Assembly (NCBI GenBank): GCA_021399435.1
Contig: JAJTUP010000055.1
Coordinates: forward strand, 310,001-374,000
DNA from: Diaporthe sp. PMI_573
Taxonomy: Eukaryota; Ascomycota; Sordariomycetes; Diaporthales; Diaporthaceae
Length of the DNA stretch: 64,000 nt
Reading direction: 5' to 3'
Shown here: in pieces, positions 11,248-22,516 of the stretch
How the letters are laid out: every line of letters starts with the position of its first letter
Numbering within the stretch: position 1 is the first letter of the stretch
The notes under the pieces: generated by a model
What the model was told of the DNA's origin: nothing
What the model saw: only the letters and a program-made list of their open reading frames with translations
Databases searched by the model: none
Position numbers and translations under genes: made by a program

Positions 11248-11900
11248 GTGTCCCAGCCGCTGGCTCATCCTCGCCACTCCCGCCACATGGCATGGGGTGC
11301 GTATGGCGATTGGCAGCAGAGGAATCATCAGTGCCAGCAGCATTGGGACCACCAACACGCTTGGGGGCCGAGATACGGCAATCACTAGGGATTCCGGAGA
11401 CATTGAAGGCTGAACAGTAGGACTGACTCTTGTGCTGTTGCCCGCGACGAATTACTAGCTTTGGAACCTGCAATGCGATGACCTGTTGCAAATTCGACCT
11501 TGGTCCGAAAGTGCTGTTTGATGTCTGATTTGGGAGCATGCATGCTTTCATGTGCGGCTGCATCGTCCTCCTGCTCAATGTGCGCCCACGGCTGAGTGCC
11601 TGCGACTCTGTGATATTGCCACCAAGCGTAGTGAGAGCCACCCCACAAGATGTGGTGGAGTAAGAATGCCCAGACAAGCCCTCTCAGCACATGGACCGGG
11701 GAGCTGTCAAGCAGGTACATGGGAGACAAGCAAGATGCGGAGGGCTTTCCAGTTTAGCTGGAAGGAGCTACAGGCCCCAAGTTCCTTCCTCCAGCCTGGC
11801 CAGGAAGCTGCTTGGGGTCGAGCAAGGGATCAACGAGTGCTCTTGACCCTCGACAGCGTGAAATCGTCCAGCAACTCCCCATACTTGGCTGGGCAGCTTC
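11248..11900. other. Intergenic, no gene seen
   Basis: 653 bp between the aldo-keto reductase stop and the next start. The open frames on both strands have no recognisable family or coding pattern. Confidence 0.45.
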
Positions 11901-13394
11901 ATGGTCAGCCCAATTTCTGCCTCTGAGTCCAGGATCGACAGTGTCAACAGTCCTTCGTTTCAATCATCATGTGATTCAACACAGAGGCCATCCCAGGATA
12001 ATCTTGCCATGATGCCGCGTCGACCTAATCTCAACGGCCTGCCCAAAGCCGCAGCGGCTCCACCTCTGCGTACCTATTCCCGCCGTTCCCTGAAGAGACG
12101 GCACACCTCACCTCCGGCGCAACAGGTGGAGCGACCCCTCACGCGCACTGGGAGTCTGGAGGTGGCTGAGCAAAAGACAGCTGAGCAACGCAGCAAGGCC
12201 AAGGCCCAACATCTTTCACCACCCATTTCAAACAAAGGTCGTAAGCGCGTGCGGTTCTTGACGTCCGCGAACAAGACGCCAAATGACCTCGCTTGGGAAG
12301 CGCTTGCCTCATCCGCGCCTGTGCTAACGCGACAAGATGATGACTTCCCAGACGAAGAAAGACCCGACGAGGCCCATGTCATCAAATGCTCGCCTGGCCA
12401 AAAAGGATCAGAGTACCAGCAAGTTGCCGTCAAAAATGCGCTGAATGGCCCAACCGAGGGTCGTGAAGGAAACCTCGGCGGACATGCAGCCTCAGCAGCT
12501 CATTCTCCGGGAAATGTGAGCCTGGAGGAATCTGACGCCCTTGAAGATGGTGAGAAACGATGAGTATTGTCAGATTCAGAGAGTCGCTGACGCCGTATTT
12601 ATTTGCCAGGCTCTTCCGAGTCTGGCCAAGATGAAGAGGCCGATACCACCGCTTTGACATCCTCATCCGAGGGCGAAGGAATCACCATCCCCAGCACTTC
12701 AAGAGTGCAGAAGCCCAAAAACAGAGGCCGCTTCCTGGTCTTCGACAGATCGCCGCCAAAGGGCTTCAAGGTGCTTCACAGGCCTCGAGTCAATCCAGAA
12801 ACGGATGAAGCGGTGACCAAGAGAAAAAAAACGCTGACCGACGGATTCACTGAAGACGAGGCGCGTCCTATCTTCCTCGGGAAGAGAAGACGGCTACAAC
12901 ACCTTGACATTACCGTCGGACGCCTGGACCTGAATCAAACCGGCATTGCCTCGCAGCAAAAACAAAAGGACATCAGTCCTGAAGCAAAGATGCGGCCGCA
13001 GACTCGGACAAATGCAGGCCTCTGGCGAGCACGGCAGTATTTCGGCGCATCGCAATTCGAAATAGAGGCTCAGGATTCTGTCGACTCCCCTAAGGTGGAG
13101 ACTACGCCGGTGAAACGTCACCAAACGGAGCTTGACAGCTCTGGCCCCGTCATCATTCCATGGAGTGACTCCCCCAAGCCAGGGAAAACTATCAAAATGG
13201 AATCACCCAGCGGGATCCCCGACGAGCTGGTACGGGACTCAAGTCCAAGTATGCATCTACGTCCCAAGCGAAGTATGAACGGAGAGAACGGGAAGATCGA
13301 CTTACTGGCGCTGCGTCCTGGCCCGCCTTCCTGGCCTATGTCTGACTTCGTGATCCCCGATACGCCCCTGCTGGGTGGTGGTATAGGCCCGTAA
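11901..13394 (+). CDS. Hypothetical low-complexity, Ser/Lys/Glu-rich protein
   Basis: Two exons, 11901-12549 and 12610-13394, 477 aa. The 60-nt intron (donor GTGAGA, acceptor CCAG) joins two open frames with similar composition. I do not recognise the family. The protein is rich in Ser, Pro, Lys, Arg and Glu, with a basic N-terminal part (RTYSRRSLKRRH), a GRKRVRFLTS segment that fits an RVxF phosphatase-docking motif, acidic patches and no predicted membrane span. It is probably a nuclear, largely disordered protein. An in-frame ATG pair at about 12010-12015 is an alternative start. It converges with BUB3. Confidence 0.6.
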
Positions 13395-13741
13395 TAGGGT
13401 CGTATCTTTGGAGCAATTGTTGGTCTCAACCCCAGCCTGGACCGGGGGGGGGGGCGCCATTAACAAATGGAAAGGTATATCGCTGGTGCTCATAATTTTT
13501 TTTTAAGCATTCTCAGTCATTTTCATCTGGCTCGCTAGGTATCTAGTCTATCTCAAAACACGTCAGTAATTTCGCTTGGCTGGTCCCGGGGAAGCATGGA
13601 AGGGTACATGAGGCCATGGATCAGAAAGTCAGGTCTCTTACCTCATTCTGTTTGTTCTATCAGTCTTTGCATCGCCTCCAGATCACTCTGTCGTAATCGT
13701 GAATATGATTTTGGCCCCTCAAGCTATTGCAGAGCCAGCAG
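13395..13741. other. Convergent intergenic with G11 tract
   Basis: Short spacer between two converging genes. It contains an 11-base G run at 13444-13454 and a T-rich stretch just after it. No gene seen. Confidence 0.5.
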
Positions 13742-14931
13742 CTATTTCGCCCCCTTCCCCTTCGCCTCCGTCTCGCTTAATTCCCTGATGACCACCTTGG
13801 TCTGACCCTGCCCACTGTAATCCTCCTGCCCTGTCTCGAAACCGGGGCAGACGCCCGCTGCCATGTACTTCCCATTGGAGGAGAAGGCAAGCGATGCCAC
13901 ACTGTTGCCAAAGTTCTGGTACTGCTTCATCCTCCTCTTGGCCTCGGCATCCCACAGCGCCACTGTCCCGTCGCCGCCACCGCTCGCGAAAGTCTTCCCG
14001 AACACAGGATGGAACGTGAGGGAATTGACAGGGAATACAACGTCGCCACCGCCTTCCTCCTCAGGGGCCGCCTGCCGGTGGCATTTGAATGCATACTTGC
14101 GCGCCTGGGACTCGGCCGAGTCCTCGAACCACTCCACAGCGACGCGTCCCTCGATCGAGCTGGTGGCGTAGCCGGCATCGTTGGGCATGCACGCCACGGC
14201 CCTGGTCAGGAACTTGAGGGACGACTCCCGCTGCTGCCAGGGCTTGATCTCAGGCGCCGACGAGGAGGCGAGCTGCTTGGCGATGGTGGGGAGGTCGAAG
14301 ATGTGCACCAGGCGCGCCGTCATGGCCACGACGACCTTGGTCGGGCTAGACGACATGGCGTGCGGTTTCCCTGGCAGCTGGACGACGGCCGGCGGGCTGT
14401 CGGGCGCGGCGGTGTTGTGGATGTGTAGCGTGCTGTCCCACGAGGCGGAGACGAGGAGTTGGTGCTCGGCGGAGAAGACGACGCAGCGGACGGGCCTGGT
14501 GTGTTCGCTCATTACGGTTTGGGAGCCGGTTTCGAGGTCGACCCTGTGTGGTTCTCCGTCAGCATTCGAGAAAGCGGTACGGGGGGGGGAGGCGGAGGCA
14601 GTTCTTCCCTACCTAGTTACCCTGTGATCCACGCCGGCCGTGAAGGCCTCGTTGTCGCTAGCGCCAAAGCACACGTCCATCACAGGCGCGCGGTGCTCAA
14701 ACTGACGCACAAGTGTCGCTGAAGGTGCCTCGCCATCCTCGACTTCGTAGAGGTAGACGTTCTTGTCCCACGAAGAGACAAGCAGCCGTGTGGACGATTC
14801 TGGAGCGAAGACGACGCGCGACACGGCGTCGTCTGGGGGCTGCGCGACCTCAAATTGGGTTGCTACAAGTTCTGTGTCAGTCTATGGAATGTAGTCATCG
14901 CATTTAAGGAATACTTCATACCTGGGGCCAT
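13742..14931 (-). CDS. BUB3: Spindle checkpoint WD40 protein Bub3
   Basis: Three minus-strand exons, 14931-14922 (10 bp), 14862-14613 and 14543-13742, 353 aa. The start MAPATQFEVAQPPDDAVSRV needs the tiny first exon. The second intron uses the GTAGGG donor, which keeps HRVTRVDLETG in frame; an upstream GTAACT donor would not. Seven WD repeats are present, including VSSWDKNVYLYEV, VSASWDSTLHIHNT and the Bub3-specific GYATSSIEGRVAVEWF and RKYAFKCHR. Bub3 carries Bub1/Mad3 to unattached kinetochores by binding phosphorylated MELT motifs. Intron 2 holds a sense-strand C9 run. Divergent from GPN2. Confidence 0.93.
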
Positions 14932-15216
14932 GGTGTGGGTTGTAATATGGGTGTTGAAAGAAGGACCGTGGGATATTGTCACTGCAGGAGGAATGCGGTT
15001 GTTGTTGCTCCATCACAACAGATGCGCACTGTGGCACTCTAGATTGACAGGGGGAGCTAAGCTGATCCCTGCAGCATTTTTTGGTGTCCCGCGGCTGCGT
15101 GGGGCAGCTTGCGCTTCCACCACACCAACGTCACCCTCCTATTGCTTCACGATCGCTTCTCCCACCGCGGCAAGACCAGTCAACAGTGCAGCGTCCTGGG
15201 CCACTTGTGATTCAAG
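14932..15216. promoter_or_regulatory. BUB3/GPN2 bidirectional promoter
   Basis: 285 bp between the two start codons, so both core promoters must lie in or overlap this segment. No strong TATA box seen. Confidence 0.55.
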
Positions 15217-16403
15217 ATGCCGTTCGCACAGCTTGTCCTGGGCAGCCCAGGCGCTGGGAAGAGTACATATTGCGACGGCAGTAAGTTAACTTATCAACAA
15301 CCTAGCATCCGATTCTGCCGTCCTGGCTCCGGACTGACTTGTCCCTTCTCCCAGTGCACCAGTTCATGGGCGCGATAGGCAGGCAATGTTCAGTGGTCAA
15401 TCTCGATCCTGCGAACGACAAAACGAGCTACCCATGTGCTCTAGACATCCGCAACCTGGTCACGTTGGAGGAGATCATGGGCAGCGACAACCTTGGGCCG
15501 AACGGCGGGGTTCTCTACGCCCTCGAGGAGCTGGAACACAATTTTGAGTGGCTTGAGGAGGGTTTGAAAGAGTTGGGCGAGGATTATATTCTATTTGACT
15601 GTCCGGGTCAGGTCGAACTTTACACGCATCACAACTCCTTGCGCAACATCTTCTTCAAGCTTCAGAAGATGGGATTTCGGGTCCGTTACCAGTAGCCCGC
15701 CCCCCCCCCGTTTCTCCTCGAAGACATGCTGACAGAAGACTAGTTGGTTGTTCTTCACCTCTCCGACAGCTTCTGCTTGACCCAACCTTCACTTTACCTC
15801 TCGAACCTCCTGCTCGCGCTCCGAGCCATGCTGCAAATGGACCTCCCGCACATTAACGTCCTCACCAAGATCGACAAAGTCTCATCATACGACCCTTTGC
15901 CATTCAATCTCGATTTCTACACCGAGGTACAAGATCTCTCGCATCTCCTGCCGAGTCTCGAGGAAGAGTCGCCTGCGCTGCGAAGCGAGAAGTTCAAGGC
16001 GCTCAACGAAGCTGTCGCAAATCTGGTGGAAAGCTTTGCGTTGGTTCAGTTCGAAGTTCTAGCTGTCGAGAACAAGCAGAGTATGATGCACCTACTGAAA
16101 GTGATCGACCGGGCTGGCGGGTATGTTTTCGGGGGCGCGGAGGGAGCCAACGACACTGTCTGGCAGGTTGCGATGAGAAATGAACCCTCCATGCTCGATG
16201 TCCAAGACATACAAGAGCGATGGGTTGATCAGAAGGATGAGTACGATGCGGCCGAGGTCAAGGCAGAGGAAGAGCAGGCCAAGGTCAGAGAAGAGAGCGC
16301 GGGCGCGACGGGACATGCTGGTGTCGGGGACGCTGATTTCGACGATATGCCCATGCCGTTGCCCTCGGATCTAGGCGTCAAAGTGACCCGGAAAAAGAAA
16401 TGA
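15217..16403 (+). CDS. GPN2: GPN-loop GTPase 2
   Basis: Three exons, 15217-15280, 15355-15680 and 15744-16403, 349 aa, close to yeast Gpn2 (347 aa). The P-loop is GSPGAGKS at residues 9-16, followed by VNLDPAN, the family-defining GPN tripeptide at about residues 69-71 (NLGPNGG), the switch-II-like FDCPGQVELYTHH and a TKID base-recognition motif. GPN GTPases act with Gpn1 and Gpn3 in assembly and nuclear import of RNA polymerase II. The tail is acidic and ends KVTRKKK. Intron 2 has a weak GTCCGT donor and a C10 run. The stop lies six bases from the convergent POP5 stop. Confidence 0.94.
15700..15709 (+). repeat. Intronic poly-C tract (C10)
   Basis: Ten C residues in GPN2 intron 2, between donor and branch region, on the transcribed sense strand. 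Confidence 0.9.
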
Positions 16404-16409
16404 AGGGCT

Positions 16410-17037
16410 TCAATCATTTCCTTCAGATTCGCCGGAGTCAGGATCGGAGTCTTCACCCCGGTCGATCATGGCCACATCATTGGTGGAGTCATTTGCGCCG
16501 AACAAGGTGTTGAGTGCGTTGGTTTCCTTCCCGGCCATCTCGTCTTTGGCCGCGAGGATCAATTGCTTGGCTCGCCGGATGGCCTCTTCCTCAACCTTCT
16601 TGATCGTGCCACTGACGCGCACTACCCTGAATATGCAAGGAAGACCCGGACCCTGCCTGGTTGGCACATGCTTCATCATGGTAAGAGCCGCCCAGACGAG
16701 GCGGTAGTGCTCTCTTGAGCACTGGAGAATGCAAGTTGACGTCGCATTGGAAAGATACTTGACTATGGGATCAGTCAGCTTGGCTGAGCAGCGGTGGGGG
16801 GGGGGGGGTAAGGGATAGCAGACCTCTGAGGCTTCGCTCAACTGCGCCGGCGCCAAAGTCACCGAAAAGATCTGTTATCTGTGCCTTAATAGCATATTGT
16901 ATCGACCGGGCATTGCAGGCGTTGGCGGTGGGTTGGTTGTAAACAAGGAGATCGGGTAGGTCCGCCTTGGCCTGGTTCTGGGAAGCTTCCGGATAGACGA
17001 TGTCCACAAGGAGATAGCGCTCCTTGATGCGAACCAT
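16410..17037 (-). CDS. POP5: RNase P/MRP protein subunit Pop5
   Basis: Two minus-strand exons, 17037-16824 and 16762-16410, 188 aa. The start MVRIKERYLLVDIVYP is the typical Pop5 N-terminus; the frame extends further upstream but that part has no family match. Splicing across the 61-nt intron gives SLRVKYLSNATSTCILQCSREHYRLVWAAL, the conserved Pop5/Rpp14 core. Pop5 is a shared protein subunit of nuclear RNase P (pre-tRNA 5' maturation) and RNase MRP (rRNA processing). An acidic C-terminal tail follows. The intron holds a 13-base sense-strand C run. Divergent from cnxE with 386 bp between starts. Confidence 0.93.
16796..16808 (-). repeat. Intronic poly-C tract (C13 on coding strand)
   Basis: A run of 13 G on the plus strand, read as C13 in the POP5 pre-mRNA, inside its only intron. 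Confidence 0.9.
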
Positions 17038-17423
17038 TTCGGCTGCGTCGCACCCTTCCAACGTGTTGTGGATGAAGGGGACGGGCAAGGGGGTTGGTCG
17101 TGGAAATAGTCAGAGGGTAGCCGGTTTGATGGTGTCAGGCTCAGGATTGGGAATTTGCTGGCCAACCGGAAAGGTGCCAGGCTGAAGTGGGGCTAGAAGC
17201 AGAGCTCAATTGCATCCACCCCTGTCACTTACAAACGTCACTCCACAGTGCATCCGTCTCCTCGAGTCTTCTGGATGAGCGCGTCCGTAACAACTCCGCG
17301 GGCTGTGTGATCCATCTTCCCCTCCTCGGATGATTCCAAACAAACATTCATACAATACACCCAATTTCGTCTAAACGGCTAGCCTGTAGCACATATCAGC
17401 CCAGTCCTCTGAACCGGATCATC
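17038..17423. promoter_or_regulatory. POP5/cnxE bidirectional promoter
   Basis: 386 bp between two divergent start codons. No coding exon recognised beyond an open extension of the POP5 frame. Confidence 0.5.
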
Positions 17424-19538
17424 ATGAGCCAGACACTGAAAGCAGCTATCCTGGTCGTGTCAACTACAGCGTCCCAGGATCCCACAACTGATGCCGCCGG
17501 GAGTGCTCTGCGCTCGGTCTTTGAACAAGATGGGGCTGATCGGTGGCAGATCGTTGAGACCAAGATAGTCCCAGACTCCGTGGCCCTGATCCAACGACAA
17601 CTCATGCTATGGGCTGACGCCGCGGATCCGGTCAGCTTGATCGTGACTACTGGTGGCACGGGGTTTGCAGTCTCAGACCAAACACCAGAGGTATATCCCG
17701 GAGAGCAATTCTGAGTAGTTTCTTGGCCATTTTGTCTGACAACATGAACAAACAGGCTGTGTCTGCACTTCTCCATAAACAAGCACCTGGACTTGTCCAC
17801 GGAATGCTCGCCGCTTCTCTGACAGTCACACCTTGTATGGCTATCCCCAGCTGAACAATATCCCGGAAACTGACATTCAAAAGTTGCCATGATGTCGAGA
17901 CCTGTCGCTGGCGTCAGGAATGGATCTCTGCTCATCACTCTTCCTGGTTCACCAAAGGGTGCCAAGGAGAATCTCCAAGCCCTCATCAAGCTCTTGCCTC
18001 ACGCTTGTGCCCAGGCCGCCGGCGCTGACTCTCGGTCTATCCACTCTGGTGGAGTCGAGAAACTGGAGAAAGATGCTGGAGTCGGCTCTGCTTCCGGCCA
18101 CTCTCACTCACACGCCCATGCTCACGGCCATAGCCATGGACGCGGCCACGGACACGGCGCCCTCGTCAGGCACACGAAGCCGAGTGACCACCCCTTGTCA
18201 AATGATCCTCGCCTTGGCCCTACCCGGAGGCACAGAGAGTCACCTTATCCTATGCTGCTGGTCGAGGACGCCCTGGCGCTCATTCGGGAGCACACTCCTC
18301 CTCCCGTCGTCACCTCTTGCAAGACAGATGCAACTCTGGTCGGCGCGGTCCTGGCCGAAGACGTCAAAGCCACTGAGAATGTTCCCGCATTCCGTGCCAG
18401 CATTGTTGACGGGTATGCTGTTGTTGTCCCCAAGGATGGTAACATGAGAGGGATTCTCCCAGTGACTGCTGTGTCTCACGCTGCACCCGGTGAAGTGAAA
18501 GAACTCAAAGAAGGGCAGATAGCCAGGATCACAACGGGCGCCCCATTACCACCCGGAGCAACTTCTGTGATAATGGTTGAAGATACTGTTTTGAAATCCA
18601 AAACGGAAGATGCCAAGGAAGAGAAAGAGGTCGAAATATTGGCAAGTGATGTGAAAGCCGGCGAGAATGTGAGGGAAGTCGGCAGTGACATCAAAGAAGG
18701 CTCGGTCATCCTTCAAAAAGGTGAACAAGTATCTGCTGTTGGCGGTGAAATTGGCCTCATGGCAGCCGTCGGTCTCTCACAGGTACAGGTATACCGCCGG
18801 CCTATCGTTGGTGTCTTGTCAACTGGCGACGAGATCGTCAACCACGATCGTCCCGGAGCTCTGCGCCTGGGAGAGGTACGAGACACAAATCGACCTACAC
18901 TCATATCAGCCGCCAGGGACTGGGGTTACCAAGTTATCGACCTAGGAATCGCCAGCGACAAGCCTGGTACCTTGGAGGAGGCCCTTCGGGATGGGATGCG
19001 ACGGGCTGATCTAATCATCACCACCGGCGGAGTGTCCATGGGCGAGCTTGACCTATTGAAGCCGACCATTGAGAGGTCTCTAGGCGGAACCATTCACTTT
19101 GGCCGGGTGAATATGAAACCAGGAAAGCCAACGACGTTTGCGACTGTTCCTATCAAGACTGATGGAGGGGAGCGTGTGTCCAAGGTAATATTCTCACTCC
19201 CAGGCAATCCGGCATCCGCGCTGGTAACGTTCCACCTCTTTGTCCTCCCATCTCTCCACGCGATGTCTGGAATATCGCCGCCGGGTCTCACCAAGATCCC
19301 AGTGGTGCTGGGCCATGACTTCAGTCTTGATCCAGCAAGGCCCGAATATCATCGAGCCATTGTGACTGTTGGAAGAGATGGCACATTGTCAGCAACCAGT
19401 ACAGGGGGGCAACGAAGCTCCAGAGTTGGCAGTCTCAAAGGAGCAAATGCCCTCCTGTGTATGCCAAAAGGGACAGAGGTCATGCAGAAGGGAACAAAGG
19501 TGGAGGCCCTGCTGATGAGTAACGTAAGGACTGGGTAA
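17424..19538 (+). CDS. cnxE: Molybdenum-cofactor protein CnxE (MogA-MoeA fusion)
   Basis: Three exons, 17424-17690, 17756-17834 and 17884-19538, 666 aa. The N-terminal domain is MogA-like (LIVTTGGTGFAVSDQTPEAVSALL; LLITLPGSPKGAKENL) and adenylates molybdopterin. The C-terminal domain is MoeA-like (DALALIREH; VPAFRASIVDGYAV; ARITTGAPLPPGATSVIMVED; VGVLSTGDEIV; DLIITTGGVSMGELD; FSLPGNPASALVTF) and inserts molybdate. The order matches gephyrin and Aspergillus CnxE. Between the domains lies a linker at about residues 188-207 in which His alternates with Ser, Ala or Gly, a likely metal-binding segment. The product supports nitrate reductase and other Mo enzymes in the cytosol. Confidence 0.95.
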
Positions 19539-19854
19539 TGAAGCAAAGTTGTTTGTGGCTGAACTGGAACCAATTTACTTGGAGAACAGGTGATTTAAAA
19601 AGAAATGGCTAGCATCGCATCTGCAATAACACTGTCATCTTTCCAAACACGCTCAACTCCTGGATCTTCTCTGTTCTGCACCTCTTACTGCTGTGCCATC
19701 TGGCTTGCTCAGTCCTATCAGAGCTTCGCCACGAGCTATCTCAGCGTTTGTTTACATCCTCAGACGTGGCTGCCGCCACTCTCTTGCGTCACTGCAAACA
19801 AGCCATGTGGTGAGTCGATCCACTGGGTCGCAAAACTCGCACGTAGAGCTCAAG
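19539..19854. other. Intergenic, no gene seen
   Basis: 316 bp between the cnxE stop and the next start. An open frame (19605 onward) could be an upstream exon of the next gene spliced at GTGAGT near 19809, but the ATG at 19855 fits better. Confidence 0.4.
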
Positions 19855-21775
19855 ATGTGTCATTTTCATTACAGGAAGTTCGACACTTGTGGAGATTACG
19901 GCATCGAGATCAGCAATGTCTGCGACGAAGCTCTCTGGCGGGCCGGTTTGCGAGGCGTACTACAGATCTGCGTGCCCAGGATTCTTGAGAGGTCACTCGA
20001 ATGGTCTGGAAGGGATGATCAAGAGCCACCAAAGCCAGCCCTCTTCAGAGGCTATGATGGATTCTGTGAGATGTGTGTCACGAAGTTCAAGGTACTTTGT
20101 CCCATAAACTCTATACCATATAAATCTTCCTTCTTGGTACTGATTGCGTCGCGACATAGCTGCCGTGCTCTATACCGCAGAGAAGTTACTCGGATCATGA
20201 GCTCGATTACTCCCAGCCTTCGAACTCTTTCAACCCTGACGACCTTGCGCCCTATATTTCCTTTGGCGGCATTTCTGGACAAATTCCTGACCTCTTGGGC
20301 CTCTCTGACCAATTCGAAGTTGCTGAAATTAGGCAAGGCCCGCACATAATCTTTCACAAGAGCTTGGAACGGGGTACTTGGTCACAACTTCGCAAGGCCT
20401 TGCCGTTCACTTTCCAAGGAGAACTTCAGAGCGACTGTACCCTGGACTTGGATGACACCATGGAGAGGTTGAACATCAACTTGGGGATTACAGAGTATGA
20501 CAAGGACCAGGTTGTTGATGCCATCTTACAACACGGTGCTCACCCTCGCGTGGTTTACAAGTAAGTCCACCTCACACTGTTTCAACAAGTTCCTGTGACT
20601 GATACATGCTTCAAACCAATAGCCGTCTTTTCAGGCCCCGCGGCATGCCTCTCGGCCACTTCAGCGGCAGCATTGTCAACAATTGCCAACAGGCAGTGTC
20701 ACTGATTCGGGCACAAGAAACCACAGCTGGCCAGAAATCTTCCCAACAGCACACAGAGTATTCCGATGACTCCGCTTTGACTACTCTTACAAATACGCCA
20801 GTGCTATCCGATGTCGAACTTGCCGCGCCGAACACGCCATCACGAGGCTCAGAGCTCTCAGACACCCCGAATTATGATGGATCTAGCTCGACTCCTCGCA
20901 AACTTAGGACACACGGGGCCTTACAAGCGGGCAGACCGGGTGAACTATCCACGGTCGTCAAGAATACCTTCACGACTATGTCTCCGTCTCAGAAGATCAG
21001 GGAATCCCCTAGGCTGTCCAGCAAGGGCCGTGCCTCGGTCATCCAGAGACTGGCGACAGGAAGCCCTGCGTCTCAACTGGATGACGCCGCAGTGGAGTTA
21101 GCTCAAGGACGTTCTGGGTTGGACAGAAGAAGAGACTCAAAATTGTCCGCTCATGTAGCTGAACACGAACAGCCAAGTACAGCAGAGAGGGTGAACAGGC
21201 CAAGGCGCATGGCGATAGCTCAGCAGAGGGCCGATGAGTGGCGCCTCAGGCCGTTGACCGAGGGCCTCGAAAGCAGCAACACAACAAACTCTGCCCTCGA
21301 CAAACTTGGGCAGGAGCTCGGATTCCTCATACCTGAGCCCCAGCAGCAACTAAGAGGCTCACCCCAGAACCCTGGCAGCGGGAAGTCAGCCGCGGCCCCG
21401 TATTACCAACCTGGGCGAGTGTTCAAGTGGAAAGCCTTAGAGAGACCAGCACAAGAACGGACGCACAATGCCTCAGGAGCTGCTGGGAGTCAAGAGCGGG
21501 GAGACTGGGGTCGACAAGTCTGCTTGCCCCCTCAGATGCTTGGTGCCAACCAGGCTCAGACAGCCCAGCAGTCTCCTGCGCAACGGCGCCCTGCCAGAGC
21601 TCGGAGGCCAGCAGCCAGACATGAGAATGCCGTGTTCATCTCGGTCGATTCCGACGGTGACGTGAAAATGGAGGAACCTGCCCAAAGTCCGCCCCAGCCC
21701 GAGACTCACTTGGATCCAATCACGGTCCGCAGGTTACGGGATTCAGGTCTTTTGGGTAGATCTCGGCACCGATAA
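19855..21775 (+). CDS. Hypothetical fungal protein with Cys-rich N-terminus
   Basis: Three exons, 19855-20091, 20160-20560 and 20623-21775, 596 aa. The family is not recognised. The N-terminus (MCHFHYRKFDTCGDYG) and a later CEMC give paired Cys/His that could bind zinc, resembling many uncharacterised fungal MC-x-Y-R-x-F-x-C-G proteins. The middle (about 80-215) looks globular; the C-terminal 380 residues are low complexity, rich in Ser, Pro, Arg and Gln, and end in DVKMEEPAQSPPQPE followed by a short basic tail. The DVKMEE motif resembles a sumoylation site. The start could lie further upstream if an extra exon exists. Confidence 0.65.
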
Positions 21776-22516
21776 GGGAGATTCCGTCTGCGTTCTCTCC
21801 TCGATACGCAAAGACGAGAGAACTTCCAGGCGGAATAATCGTGATTAGGGCTGTCTCTGTGCGGCGGCATGAGAAATCCTAGCTTCTGGCTTCCAAATGG
21901 CCGTGGTTCTCCGACAAGGCGGCGTGATCGGGGCTGGTGTCGTTTTATCTGTTCGAACGGCCCTTCGTCCAAGGCCAGGCGTCGATTTGATGGCGATCAT
22001 GAGTTTAGTGTCGGATGGAGTCATGCCCAATCCTTCGGCCGGAAGAGCAGGTTAATCTTTGCAAAGGCCGGGTGGAACGTTACGACGCCTTGACCCCGGT
22101 CTAAGTTGACGTTGACAGGAGCTCGATTTACATGTCGACTTTGAAGATCCTTGTCATGATAGGAGGTTGTGAGGGCTCTGGGAAGTGGTCGCAACGGTGG
22201 GGTCGATGCGACGACGTTACCGCCCGTCTCAAGAGAATTTGTAATATCAGGAAGAGGACATGGGCAGGCTACGAAGGATTGCATGTCTTGCTTCAGTCCT
22301 GATTCGGAGAAGATAGCTTGGCGTGGCCTTTTCGGTCAATAATACTGAATACAGGCTTGTTCTAGAATAAACCGAATGCCTCCACCCCTTCCATGCTGGT
22401 CCCAAACGCCGTGGATGTGGATAAGATATAGATGATATGGTTCAAGCTGTCGTCGCGGTTCGAGGTAATCTCAAGTGTTTTGGTACATGGCTCTCTACTG
22501 CTGTGCCCTTCTCTTC
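21776..22516. other. Convergent intergenic, no gene seen
   Basis: 741 bp between two converging genes. Short open frames only; no family, RNA gene or transposon recognised. Confidence 0.45.

Noticed and set aside
14009..14428. Long open frame antisense to BUB3
   Set aside because: A shadow of the BUB3 coding strand; BUB3 has clear WD-repeat content on the opposite strand.
14613..14620. GTAACT donor for BUB3 intron 2
   Set aside because: It puts exon 3 out of frame; the GTAGGG donor eight bases later restores HRVTRVDLETG.
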